From the NCBI RefSeq assembly GCF_001968835.1, contig NZ_MRDE01000007.1:1-58061 (forward strand): DNA of 58,061 nucleotides, written 5' to 3'. Position 1 is the first letter of the stretch; the number at the start of each line of letters is the position of its first letter. A program made the translations under genes and the position numbers. The notes beneath the pieces were generated by a model, which saw only the letters and a list, made by a program, of their open reading frames with translations, did not search any database and was not told the origin of the DNA. Shown piece by piece: positions 50,169 to 58,061 of the stretch. This DNA comes from Tersicoccus phoenicis. GTDB taxonomy: Bacteria > Actinomycetota > Actinomycetes > Actinomycetales > Micrococcaceae.

Positions 50169-51437
50169 TCAGTCGGCCAAACCGAACGGAAGGTCGGGGG
50201 CCGCGGCGGAGATCTCCAGCAGCCGGTTGTACTTGGCGACCCGTTCGCCCCGGGCGGGGGCGCCGGCCTTGATCTGCCCCGTTCCGGTGGCCACCGCAAG
50301 GTCCGCGATGAACGGGTCGGGCGTCTCACCGGAGCGGTGGGAGATCATCTGGGTGTACCCGGCGTCGCGGCACAGGCGTTGCGCCTCCAGCGTCTCGGTG
50401 ACCGTGCCGATCTGGTTGAGTTTGATCAGGCAGGAGTTGCCGATCCGCCGCTCGACGGCCGCCGTGATGATCGCCGGGTTGGTGACGAAGATGTCGTCCC
50501 CGACGAGTTGAACGCGGTCCCCGAGCCGCGTGGTCAGCTTCGCCCACCCGTCCCAGTCGCCCTCCGCCAGGCCGTCCTCCAGGGACCAGACCGGGAAGTC
50601 GGTGACCATCTGTTCGTAGCGGGCGATCATGTCGTCGCTGCTCAGGGCTTCCCCGGCGACGTGGTAGCTGCCGTCCCGCGAGAACTCGCTGGAGGCAGGG
50701 TCCAGGGCGATGGCGACGCCGTCGCGCCCGGGCTCGTAGCCGGCCTCGGTGATGGCCTGCACGATGAGGCGCAACACGTCCTCCGGCAGGGCGATGTTCG
50801 GCGCGAAGCCGCCCTCGTCACCCAGGCCGGTCGCGTCACCGCGGGCCGCCAGCAGTGCCCGTAGGCGCGCGTACACCGCCGCCCCGGCACGCAGGGCCTC
50901 CGGCAGGGACGGCGCTCCGACGGGCGCGATCATGAACTCCTGGAAATCCAGGTCGTTCGGGGCGTGCACTCCGCCGTTGAGGACGTTGAAGTGGGGGACC
51001 GGGAGCCGGGGCAGCACACCCTCCGGCTGCAGCGACTGCCACAGCGGCCCATTCCCGGCGAACGCGCGAGCCACGGCCATCGACACCCCGACCAGCGCGT
51101 TCGCGCCGAGCCGGGACTTCGTCGCCGTACCGTCGAGGTCGATGAGCGCGGCGTCCACGTCGGGGAGCGAGGTCCAACGCTGCCCGCGCAGGGCGTCGGC
51201 GATCTCGCCGTCGACGGCGGCCGCCGCTTTCGTCACGCCCTTGCCCCCGTACCGCTCCGGATCGCCGTCCCGCAGTTCCACCGCTTCCCGGGTGCCGGTG
51301 GACGCGCCGGAGGGGACCCCGGCCCGGTAGCGACCACCGTCGCCGGTGGTGACGGTGACCTGGAGGGTGGGGTTACCACGGGAGTCCAGGATCTCCAGTG
51401 CCGAGACCTCGGTGAACGTGAGCTGCTGCTGCGCCAT
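50169..51437 (-). CDS. eno: Phosphopyruvate hydratase (enolase)
   Basis: Interconverts 2-phosphoglycerate and phosphoenolpyruvate. The 422-residue protein has 'ALEILDSRGNPTLQVTV', 'GVPSGASTGTREAVELRDGD', 'GLGDEGGFAPN', the three Mg ligands in 'IALDPASSEF', 'SLEDGLAEGDWDGW' and 'LVGDDIFVTNP', the catalytic lysine region 'SCLIKLNQIGT', and 'SHRSGETPDPFIADLAVATG'. Gly follows the second ligand pair where most enolases have Pro. AAAGGAC precedes ATG 51437 by about 5 bases. It is not beside the usual ftsB/mazG neighbours, so a second enolase elsewhere is possible. Confidence 0.93.
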   Translation of the reverse strand: MAQQQLTFTEVSALEILDSRGNPTLQVTVTTGDGGRYRAGVPSGASTGTREAVELRDGDPERYGGKGVTKAAAAVDGEIADALRGQRWTSLPDVDAALIDLDGTATKSRLGANALVGVSMAVARAFAGNGPLWQSLQPEGVLPRLPVPHFNVLNGGVHAPNDLDFQEFMIAPVGAPSLPEALRAGAAVYARLRALLAARGDATGLGDEGGFAPNIALPEDVLRLIVQAITEAGYEPGRDGVAIALDPASSEFSRDGSYHVAGEALSSDDMIARYEQMVTDFPVWSLEDGLAEGDWDGWAKLTTRLGDRVQLVGDDIFVTNPAIITAAVERRIGNSCLIKLNQIGTVTETLEAQRLCRDAGYTQMISHRSGETPDPFIADLAVATGTGQIKAGAPARGERVAKYNRLLEISAAAPDLPFGLAD

Positions 51438-51482
51438 GACGCGTCCTTTCCTTCGACCACTGCTGGTCGTCGCTGCTGGTCG

Positions 51483-52322
51483 TCACTGGTCAGGTGACGC
51501 TGACGGCCGGGTGGTGCTGCGCGACCCGGTGTCCCGACTCCGATCGTTCGGTATCGGTGGCACCACGGTCAAGGGGAACCGCCAGCCGTTGAACCACGCC
51601 ACGGCCGCCACCCAGGCGGCGTCCTCCTCCGGTGTGGACGGCCGGCCCCCGGCGGTCATGGAACCCAGCAGGGCCCGCAGCCGGGCGGTCCAGAGGTCGA
51701 GCGCATCGAGCTCGGAGTGCAGGACGTGGTCCGTGAGGTCGGCGTGGTGCAGCACCAGGTGGGGTCGGCACCTGATCGCGGCACCGGTCGTGGTCGGCTG
51801 GTCGGTGCAGTCGGGGCACACGAGCGGGGACCAGCAGGGCGCGGTCTCCCGGAGCCACGCGATCGTGTAGCGCATCCGGTTGGCCTCCGCGGCCAGCTTC
51901 GCGGGGTCGAAGCCGGCGTGCGTGACCACGAATCGGGTGGGTTGCCGGCCGCGCACGTCGTCGCAGATCAGGCAGGTCCCGTCCCGGCGCAGGATCCGGT
52001 CACGACGGCGCCGCCGCTGCCGCCGCAGGCGCGTGGACATCTCCTCGAGCAGGTCCGTGTAGAGGACGGCGACGTCGAACGGCTGGTGTCCGCCGCGCCG
52101 ACCGGCGCCCTGTTCCCACAACTCGATCTCGGTCACCGCGTAGGCCCAGGCATGCCGCTCGCACGGTCCGTGGTGCGCCCGCAGTCGGGCACGGAACTGG
52201 CTGTTCATGATGTCGCCGTGGATGAAGGACCACAGCACGCGGACCTCGTCGACGCTCAGGTCGTGGTCCGGGTCCGGGGCCAGCGGCAGGTCGTACCGGG
52301 ACGGCTCGGTCGGGCCGGTCAT
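51483..52322 (-). CDS. Cys/His-rich protein coupled to MutS-like genes (DUF6062-like?)
   Basis: A 279-residue protein I do not recognise with certainty. Visible metal-type motifs are 'GPCERHAWAYAV', 'CLICDDVRGRQ', 'CPDCTDQPTTTGAAIRCRPH', arranged as C-x2-H, C-x2-C and C-x2-C with C-x2-H. 'HGDIMNSQFRARLRAHHGPC' followed by 'VAVLYTDLLEEMSTRLRRQ' reminds me of DUF6062 proteins; this is from memory. A highly basic stretch (RRQRRRRRDRILRR) could bind nucleic acid. ATG 52322 overlaps the MutS-like stop (ATGA), so it is the third gene of that operon. Confidence 0.65.
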   Translation of the reverse strand: MTGPTEPSRYDLPLAPDPDHDLSVDEVRVLWSFIHGDIMNSQFRARLRAHHGPCERHAWAYAVTEIELWEQGAGRRGGHQPFDVAVLYTDLLEEMSTRLRRQRRRRRDRILRRDGTCLICDDVRGRQPTRFVVTHAGFDPAKLAAEANRMRYTIAWLRETAPCWSPLVCPDCTDQPTTTGAAIRCRPHLVLHHADLTDHVLHSELDALDLWTARLRALLGSMTAGGRPSTPEEDAAWVAAVAWFNGWRFPLTVVPPIPNDRSRDTGSRSTTRPSASPDQ

Positions 52323-53902
52323 GCCCGGGCCCCCGGCTCGGGATCCGGGTCGCCGGAGTTGCATCGGCATCCCGCGGATCCGTGGCCCGAAGTGGGCCGG
52401 TGGACCGCCGCGGTCGCATCGTGACCGCCGAAGACCTGGTCGTAGACGTCGAGCCCGAAACTGGTGATCAGCGCAGGCCCGGGTACCAACCGGAAACGGT
52501 GGTCGGCGGCGTCAGTGCGGGGAGCGCGCAGGAAGTCCGGTCGCAGGGTGGGGATCCGCTCGACGGCGCGGGCGAACTCGTACAGGTGGGTCACGCTGTG
52601 CACCCGGACACCGGCGTCGACGAGAGCCCGCGTCACGTCGAGCAGCAGCTGGGAGCCTTCCGCCTCGTTCGTGGCGGAGAACGACTCGTTGCACAGCAGC
52701 AGGTCTCCGGGGCGGATGACGGCGATGATCCTGCCCATCCGGCCCAGTTCTTCGTCCAGTTTGCCTCGACGCAGCTCGGCGTCCTCCTCCCGCGCCCAGT
52801 GGGTGTAGACCTGACCGACCGGCCGCATCGCCAGGTCCCGCGCCGGTGCGGGCATCCCCGCCTGCATCATCAGCTGCGCGGTGCCGAGAGACCGCAGCAA
52901 CGTCGACTTCCCACCACGGTTGGCACCGGTGATCACGAGCAGGTCCGAGTGCAGGTCCACCGAGTTGCCCACGGGTGCCCGGCCCGTCCGCAGCGCCAGG
53001 CAGGGATCGTAGAGGCCGATGGCCACGGTCGCGTCGGCGGCCCACGGGTCCGGGGTGCAGGTCGGGGCTCCGAGTGTGTGGAGGGCGTTGACGGCGTTGC
53101 CGCAGGCGAGGTAGAACGCGAGTTCGGTGCGCAGCGCGGTGAAGAACGCGAGGACGTGGTCGACGGACTGGGTGGCGGCGTTGGCCACATCGTTCACGCT
53201 GCGGTCTCGGAGTCGAGCCAGTGCGTTGGCCCCCGCCTCGTCCCGGTCGGGCAACGTGAACGAGAACACCGGTCGCCTCATCGGCGTCCGATCGAACAGG
53301 CGCCGGTTCTCCTCCCGGGGCCGCCGCAGTATCTGGCTCACCACTTCACCACCCGGCCCGATTCCCGCGCTCGTCAGCAGCCCCTGCGGGAATGACAGCT
53401 CGCGCAGCGTGCGGCGCAGCCGAGCCATGAATGCGTCGTCGAGCTCCTGTTCGATCATGGCGAAGAACCGGCGGAACGCCGGGGACGCGAAGCCGCCGGT
53501 CACCGGCGCGCGGACCCGGCGCAGCCGGTCGAGCCGATCGGCCAGTTCGGTCAGCATCCGCACCGCCGTGGACAGCTCCAGGTCGGGATGACCGTGGACG
53601 GGCAGCAGGAACAGACTGCGCCGGATGGTCACCGCGTCGACGGCGATGTCATAGAGTTCGGCGATCGTCGCGGGGTGCCGGAGGCAGTCGGCCAGCGCCT
53701 CCTGCCGGTACCGGATCGTGCCCGGATCCGCGAGGGGACGGAGCAGGGCCGCGCGTGCCACGGCACGCAGGAAGGGATCGCCGCCGCTCATGGCATCCCA
53801 CAGGTAGTGCAGGTGCAGGTCTGCCGCGACGTCCTCGGCGAACGGCGGGTCGTCGTCGCCGAGCTCGGTATCATCTCCCGGATCCATCAATTGCACCTTC
53901 AT
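52319..53902 (-). CDS. MutS-like ATPase lacking mismatch-recognition domains (second of pair)
   Basis: A 527-residue protein with a MutS lever/core region ('DPFLRAVARAALLRPLADPG') and ATPase domain only; MutS domains I and II are absent. Walker A is 'VITGANRGGKSTLLRSLG'. Before Walker B comes 'THWAREEDAELRRGKLDEEL', replacing the usual MutS Ser-Thr-Phe loop. Walker B reads 'DLLLCNESFSATNEAEGSQL' with Asn-Glu in place of Asp-Glu. 'SVTHLYEFA' supplies the switch His. The form is familiar to me from unassigned bacterial MutS-related proteins. It overlaps the preceding gene by four bases. Function is unknown; mismatch binding is unlikely. Confidence 0.82.
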   Translation of the reverse strand: MKVQLMDPGDDTELGDDDPPFAEDVAADLHLHYLWDAMSGGDPFLRAVARAALLRPLADPGTIRYRQEALADCLRHPATIAELYDIAVDAVTIRRSLFLLPVHGHPDLELSTAVRMLTELADRLDRLRRVRAPVTGGFASPAFRRFFAMIEQELDDAFMARLRRTLRELSFPQGLLTSAGIGPGGEVVSQILRRPREENRRLFDRTPMRRPVFSFTLPDRDEAGANALARLRDRSVNDVANAATQSVDHVLAFFTALRTELAFYLACGNAVNALHTLGAPTCTPDPWAADATVAIGLYDPCLALRTGRAPVGNSVDLHSDLLVITGANRGGKSTLLRSLGTAQLMMQAGMPAPARDLAMRPVGQVYTHWAREEDAELRRGKLDEELGRMGRIIAVIRPGDLLLCNESFSATNEAEGSQLLLDVTRALVDAGVRVHSVTHLYEFARAVERIPTLRPDFLRAPRTDAADHRFRLVPGPALITSFGLDVYDQVFGGHDATAAVHRPTSGHGSAGCRCNSGDPDPEPGARA

Positions 53903-55479
53903 GGCCGGTGCTCCTCGAGCGCCACGCCGGAGCGGTCCAGGCGGCTGCGGATCTGGTCGAGCGTCAGCCCGTGTCGGGCGGCCAGGGCGCGAGCGTACGC
54001 ACGGCCGTCAGCGACGCGTCGCTCCACCCGGAAGGTGCGGACGGCGGCGTCATCGGTGTCGACGCGAGCGACCATGCTCACGGTGTGCTCGTTGAGGCGG
54101 GACAACTCGTCGATGAAGGTGACGCAGGCCGACAGCGCGTCCAGGGCACAGATCCGCCGCAGGACGTCCGCGGTGAGGATCCGCGCGTCGTGCAGAGCCG
54201 TCGACGCGAACAGTTCGTTGACGACGATGACGGTGTGGGTGGTGGCCCGGGCGAAGACCGCGTGCAGGCGGTCGACCTCGTCACCGAGCCGGCCTTCGAG
54301 CGTGTCCAGACGTTCCTCGCGCTCGAAGACGGTGAGCACCTGGTCACACAGGGACAGCTGAGCCGTCCGGCCCGGGACCGGGCACCCCAGGGCGGCCAGA
54401 TAGTGCACTTGGCCGAACATGCGAGCGGTGGTCGTCTTCCCACCCTGGTTCGGGCCGGAGATCACGAGGATCCGCTCCGGGCCGGTCAGGTGCAGGTCGT
54501 TGGTCACCACCCGATCTCCCTGTGCCACCGCGCGGGCGGCCAGGGCGAGGTCCCAGCCGTCGGTCACGTGCATGTCCTTGCGGCTCGTCGACACGGTTGG
54601 ATAACACGTCACCAGACCGGATCGGCGCAGCGGCGCCAGCTGATCGAGGTACGCCAGGTAGAAGGGCACCTCGTCGACGAATCGGGCGATGGCCGGGTCC
54701 CGGTACGTCCCGGTGTCCCGCGCGAGTGACACCAACGACGAGAAGAGCCCGGGATGGATCTGCGCGGCTCGTTCCAGGATCCACGCCTGCACGTGGTCGA
54801 TCGCCGGCTCGCGGAACACCGTGTGGTGGTCGGCGGCCTCGCCGTGGCGGAACCGGGCGAAGACGGACAGCACCGCTTGCTCGAGATCCGCTTCGTCGTC
54901 CGTGGCGGCGACGGCGACCTTGCCGCCGTCCCGGATCAGGAGGTTGTGCCGGGCCTGGGAGATGTCCTCCCGCAGGCGCGGTGCCCGGACGGCCAGCGAG
55001 CCGAAGACCGCCGACGCGCGGTAGACGGCCACATGCCGTTGCAGACCGTCCCAGCCGGTCGAACGGACCGGGGACTGCGTCAGTGCCGCCGTCAACGCCT
55101 CGTCGAAGTTCTCGACCGCCGCGACGTAGCCGGTGAGCGCGTTGAGGTGCCACAGTTCAGCCAGGTAGGGGCCGGAGGCGCGGGACGCCGCGCTCTCACA
55201 CCGATCGCTCGCCGTCATCGACGTCAGGAATCCGGCCACGGCGTCGGCAAGGGCGGGCTCCTCCAGGGCGCGGAAGACGTCCTGTCGGTAGCGGACGTCG
55301 CCCACCGCGGTGAGCAGCGTACCGAAGGCGTGAGCCGCTGTGGGTGTGCTCCCGCCGATCCGTTCGAAGACCCGATCCAGGGCCAGGTCACGCACCGTGT
55401 CGGTGGACTGGACGGAAAGCGAACGGAAGTTCCCCGGCGTCAGGATGCTGGTGAAGCCGCTCTCGGATTGACCGGGCAC
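53899..55479 (-). CDS. MutS-like ATPase lacking mismatch-recognition domains (first of pair)
   Basis: A 526-residue paralogue of the next gene, again with only the core and ATPase parts. 'LTPGNFRSLSVQSTDTVRDL' and 'GDVRYRQDVFRALEEPALAD' begin the core. Walker A is 'VISGPNQGGKTTTARMFGQ', followed by 'FEREERLDTLEGRLGDEVDR' and Walker B 'VIVVNELFASTALHDARILT', with Asn-Glu for Asp-Glu as in the partner. The switch position reads TFIDEL, without His. The shared changes suggest an obligate heterodimer. GTG 55479 has AGGAG 6 bases upstream; it is the promoter-proximal gene of the three. Confidence 0.82.
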   Translation of the reverse strand: MPGQSESGFTSILTPGNFRSLSVQSTDTVRDLALDRVFERIGGSTPTAAHAFGTLLTAVGDVRYRQDVFRALEEPALADAVAGFLTSMTASDRCESAASRASGPYLAELWHLNALTGYVAAVENFDEALTAALTQSPVRSTGWDGLQRHVAVYRASAVFGSLAVRAPRLREDISQARHNLLIRDGGKVAVAATDDEADLEQAVLSVFARFRHGEAADHHTVFREPAIDHVQAWILERAAQIHPGLFSSLVSLARDTGTYRDPAIARFVDEVPFYLAYLDQLAPLRRSGLVTCYPTVSTSRKDMHVTDGWDLALAARAVAQGDRVVTNDLHLTGPERILVISGPNQGGKTTTARMFGQVHYLAALGCPVPGRTAQLSLCDQVLTVFEREERLDTLEGRLGDEVDRLHAVFARATTHTVIVVNELFASTALHDARILTADVLRRICALDALSACVTFIDELSRLNEHTVSMVARVDTDDAAVRTFRVERRVADGRAYARALAARHGLTLDQIRSRLDRSGVALEEHRP

Positions 55480-55626
55480 CGGTGACTCCTCTCGTCACAG
55501 GCGCCATCAACCAGTCGGTCGTTCGGGCCGTGGCCCCGGTGAGCTCCATCACCGCACTGCTCACGCTTGCACGTTCGCCGCCTCGCCGCAAGGGCATGGC
55601 CGCGACATGTCCCTGTCGACACGACA

Positions 55627-55830
55627 TCACCCGCCGTCACGGCCGTGGCGCAGAGTCCCTGCGAGCCAGGCAGCCAGGAACACGGCCACCGCCACCGCGC
55701 CTGGACGATGATCGTGAACGTGGTCAGGGCCGGAAGATCGGCGACGGTCGCAGACCAGATCAGCGAGCAGGCTGATGAACCCGACGATGACGACGAAGCG
55801 CCAGGCCCGCAGCCGCGGGGACGGTGTCAC
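55627..55830 (-). pseudogene. Remnant of an MFS transporter gene
   Basis: A 67-codon frame beginning at GTG 55830, overlapping the intact transporter's stop by two bases. 'RAWRFVVIVGFISLLADLV' is a typical first membrane segment of one MFS subgroup, where it continues with YEGARS; here it changes to CDRRRSSG. The end 'AVAVAVFLAAWLAGTLR' resembles a last MFS segment, and a neighbouring frame over the middle reads 'LTTFTIIVQA', also MFS-like. This suggests a large internal deletion with frame change. A short true membrane protein is the alternative. Confidence 0.5.
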
Positions 55831-57095
55831 GAATTCTTCTCCCGTCGTCGCCGGTCCGGGTGGTGCCGTGCACGCAGCCGTGCCGTGCCGCTCAGGAACA
55901 CCACCAGAGCCGCGAGCATGACGAGCGCCATGACCAGCCAGGAGGTGCGATATCCGAGCCACGCGACGAGCAGTCCGAGGAGAACCGGACCCAGGGCGTG
56001 TCCGGCGTCCCAGAGACTACCGAAGACACCCATCGCGGACCCGTAGTTGCCGCGCGTGACCAGATCGCCGATCATCGCCATGGTCGACGGTGTGACGATC
56101 CCGGTCCCGAGCCCGAAGATCACACTGAACAGGAGCAGCAGAAGGAAGTCGCCGGTGTACGGGATCGCGATCAACGTGACCACACAGAGCGCGACTCCGG
56201 CGACGATCAGGGGAACGCGGGTCGGGAGGCGATCGGAATAGCGCCCCATCAGGGGTCGACTCACGACGGAGGCGACGCCCTGGCCACCGGCGAGCAGACC
56301 GATCTGCCACACGGACAGCCCGACGCCGACGCCGTAGATCGGCAGGTACGCCTGCAGGGAGCCGATCCCGATCCAGAGCACCGCCTCGACGAGACTGACG
56401 AGCCGGATGGCCGGGTCGGCCACGATCTCGCGCACTCCTCGCGCCAGCGTGCGCAGGCCGGCGGCGATGCCCGCCGGTGCGCCGGACTCACGTGGTGGGG
56501 CGCTGCTGATCTCGTCGTCGGGGAGCCGGAGCATCGCGGCCAGGGCCAGGAGGCCGACGGCACCACAGATCACGAACGAGCCGCCGAAGTCCGACATCGT
56601 CACCGCGAGCACGGTGCCACCGAGCACGGGACCGAGGACGACGCCGGCGTTCTCGGCGGCGTTGTAGATGCCGAGTCGGCTGCCGCGGGCGTGAGGGTAG
56701 GCCTTGGCCACCAGCGCCGAGGCGGGCGGCGCGTAGAGCGCGGTCGCCAGACCGTGGTAGAACCGCACGATCAGCAGCCCTGGCCACGTGAACGCCAGCA
56801 GGTAGAAAAACGGACCCGTTGCCTTGACCAGGGAACCCGCGAGCATGAGGCGACGGAAGCCGAACAGATCGGAGAGCGCTCCCGCGGGCAGCTTCACCAC
56901 GATCCCGGTGATGGTCACGGATCCGACGATGAAGCCGATCACCTGAACAGGAGAGCCGAGGTGTTGTGCGTAGAGCGGCGTCAGGGGAGTGCGCGCCATC
57001 TCGTAGCTGAGCCGGCCGAGGAATCCGACAGCGCAGAGCACGGTGAACGGCGCGGGTCGGCGGGTCGGTACCGTCCATTCGTTCCGCGCGGTCAC
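55827..57095 (-). CDS. Major facilitator superfamily transporter
   Basis: A 422-residue transporter with about twelve hydrophobic segments. 'GFLGRLSYEMARTPLTPLYA' and 'GALSDLFGFRRLMLAGSLVK' (the loop 2-3 signature Gly-x3-Asp-x2-Gly-x-Arg) lie in the N-half; 'RPLMGRYSDRLPTRVPLIVA' is the matching C-half loop; 'NAAENAGVVLGPVLGGTVLA' is a helix-5 drug/H+ antiporter-like motif C. The substrate is unknown. It starts at GTG 57095 with no clear ribosome-binding site. The downstream remnant suggests it once stood in tandem with a second transporter gene. Confidence 0.85.
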   Translation of the reverse strand: MTARNEWTVPTRRPAPFTVLCAVGFLGRLSYEMARTPLTPLYAQHLGSPVQVIGFIVGSVTITGIVVKLPAGALSDLFGFRRLMLAGSLVKATGPFFYLLAFTWPGLLIVRFYHGLATALYAPPASALVAKAYPHARGSRLGIYNAAENAGVVLGPVLGGTVLAVTMSDFGGSFVICGAVGLLALAAMLRLPDDEISSAPPRESGAPAGIAAGLRTLARGVREIVADPAIRLVSLVEAVLWIGIGSLQAYLPIYGVGVGLSVWQIGLLAGGQGVASVVSRPLMGRYSDRLPTRVPLIVAGVALCVVTLIAIPYTGDFLLLLLFSVIFGLGTGIVTPSTMAMIGDLVTRGNYGSAMGVFGSLWDAGHALGPVLLGLLVAWLGYRTSWLVMALVMLAALVVFLSGTARLRARHHPDRRRREKNS

Positions 57096-57339
57096 GCCAG
57101 AGCCGTCCGTAGCCGACTGCCCCGCTGCGACACGGTCACGGCCGTCATGTCAGCGCTTCCGGTCGGCCCCTTCATGCGAGACCTGCTGCGGCTCACCGAA
57201 GCACTGCAGAACCCGGGAATCATCCGTCCTCCTACCGTCCGGCGTGGTGCGCCTCATCGGTAGGGACTGTTGTCGGGAATCTCCGAGGTTCGAAACGGCG
57301 AGCCCCTCCGCCGTCACATGCAGCATCGCGGTCATCGTC
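57096..57339. other. Non-coding gap with one inverted repeat
   Basis: No gene is supported in these 244 bases. CCTACCG (57231-57237) and CGGTAGG (57258-57264) form a 7-bp inverted repeat with a 20-base loop, possibly a terminator or regulator site for the MFS gene. A tRNA-like GGTTCGAA at 57287 was examined and rejected. Confidence 0.3.
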
Positions 57340-58061
57340 TCACACGCCGACGTGCGGGGCGAGGGCAGGTAGGTTGCGGTTCAACCGGCCGACAGGACGG
57401 CGACCGGTTCGCTGCTGGGCGGCATCGGCGGCCCGGGCGGCATCGGCGTCCTGGGCTAGACCCGCGGCGCTCAGCGTCCCGGGCGGCCGGGTGGTCCCGG
57501 CCCGCTCCACCGTCCCGGCGGCCACGGCTGTACCCGACAGTGCAGCCCTTCCGGACGTGTCACCCATGCCTGCGGTACGGGCAGTCCCGCTCCTCCCGGG
57601 CGGAGCAGACCATGGCCCTGTCGTGCCGGTCGCGGTGGTCGGCCTGGTCGTGCTGACGGTGCAGGTGCCGGGTATCGGGGGTGCGGTGGAGGTGTAGGTG
57701 TGTCCGGTGGGGGTCGTGGTCACCACGGTATGTCGTGGCCCGTCGACCGGGACGGCATCCCAGCCGGGGGCTTCCTTGGCGTGATTGCACCGTTCGCACA
57801 GGCCCTGACCGTTCACCTCGCTGGTGGCCCCACCAGCGGCGTGGGCGTGCACGTGGTCCACGTGCCGGATCGGTGCGTCACACCACGGGGTCCGGCAGGT
57901 CCGGTCCCGCACCTGGATGAACCGGCGCAACCCCTCGGGCATCAACCGGGCCCGCGAGTCCATCCCGACCAGTTGCCCGGTGTCCGGGGCCAGGAACAAG
58001 CGACGGAGGAACACGTCGGTCCGGCCATCGACCAGCTCCCGCGCCCACGGGGCCGGGACCA
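57340..58061 (-). CDS. DUF222/HNH endonuclease family protein (partial, 5' end outside window)
   Basis: The frame is open to the right edge, so the N-terminal DUF222 part lies outside. The HNH domain is complete: '[20 protein letters not shown]' with paired Cys and the catalytic His region, then '[20 protein letters not shown]' and 'HAKEAPGW'. '[16 protein letters not shown]' just before it is typical of the 13E12-type repeat family. These genes are numerous in Actinobacteria; their role is unclear and may relate to mobile elements. The last 125 residues are Thr/Ala/Gly-rich low complexity. Confidence 0.82.
   Translation of the reverse strand, partial: VPAPWARELVDGRTDVFLRRLFLAPDTGQLVGMDSRARLMPEGLRRFIQVRDRTCRTPWCDAPIRHVDHVHAHAAGGATSEVNGQGLCERCNHAKEAPGWDAVPVDGPRHTVVTTTPTGHTYTSTAPPIPGTCTVSTTRPTTATGTTGPWSAPPGRSGTARTAGMGDTSGRAALSGTAVAAGTVERAGTTRPPGTLSAAGLAQDADAARAADAAQQRTGRRPVGRLNRNLPALAPHVGV

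Noticed and set aside
51483-55479. Canonical MutS/MutL mismatch-repair system
   Set aside because: The ATPases lack the mismatch-binding and connector domains and there is no MutL-like gene; actinobacteria generally lack MutS/MutL.
57281-57300. tRNA T-loop-like GGTTCGAA
   Set aside because: The flanking bases do not form the 5-bp T-stem and no D-arm, anticodon arm or acceptor stem can be placed nearby.

Overview
The window reads as chromosome of a very GC-rich actinobacterium. The support is the DUF3117 and DUF3107 genes, an AdnAB helicase-nuclease, the coproporphyrin-dependent heme route, a DUF222/HNH gene and many genes that appear to start at the 5' end of their mRNA. Gene order matches mycobacterial blocks that I recall from memory (around Rv1201-Rv1234, Rv3208-Rv3211 and Rv3201-Rv3204). 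A Nakamurella- or Frankia-like lineage is my guess, not a demonstrated assignment. I found no rRNA, tRNA, CRISPR array, insertion sequence or prophage.

Layout. 1-3.3 kb: end of a STAS-like gene, a lysozyme-like secreted protein, dapD and divergent dapE (lysine/diaminopimelate). 3.4-5.6 kb: an APH(6)-type kinase and an AlkZ-like winged-helix protein, followed by a pair of related hairpins. 5.8-9.3 kb: gluABCD-type amino-acid importer on the minus strand, with strong intergenic hairpins. 9.4-12.9 kb: LOG-family protein, GNAT, DivIVA-domain protein, PIG-V-like mannosyltransferase, and DUF3117 behind a structured leader with a 15-codon upstream ORF. 13.0-20 kb: O-methyltransferase, sigE with an unusual membrane partner, tatB, an mrp/DUF1003/MgtE-like operon and a general-stress membrane protein. 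20-28.2 kb: aminopeptidase P, PHP phosphatase, a frameshifted DNA methyltransferase, DEAD-box helicase, RNB ribonuclease, DUF3107 and TetR.

28.3-38.8 kb holds nine heme genes: hemA on the minus strand, then hemE-hemY-hemQ-hemH-hemC-hemD-hemB-hemL on the plus strand. Together they cover glutamyl-tRNA to heme b by the coproporphyrin route. A RelBE-like toxin-antitoxin pair lies convergent to hemL. 39.4-42.1 kb is a second amino-acid ABC importer; its leader carries a candidate upstream ORF ending in HHHGGV. 42.2-50.1 kb has a DnaQ-like exonuclease, an alkyltransferase-like protein and adnA-adnB (double-strand-break end processing). Enolase follows.

51.5-55.5 kb is the most intriguing part: three overlapping minus-strand genes encoding two MutS-like ATPases without mismatch-recognition domains, both with Asn-Glu in place of the usual Asp-Glu Walker B pair, and a Cys/His-rich protein. 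The window ends with a decayed MFS fragment, an intact MFS transporter and the 3' part of a DUF222/HNH gene.

A recurring theme is a hexamer near TANNNT placed 6-8 nt before ATG or GTG. I used it to choose several start codons.
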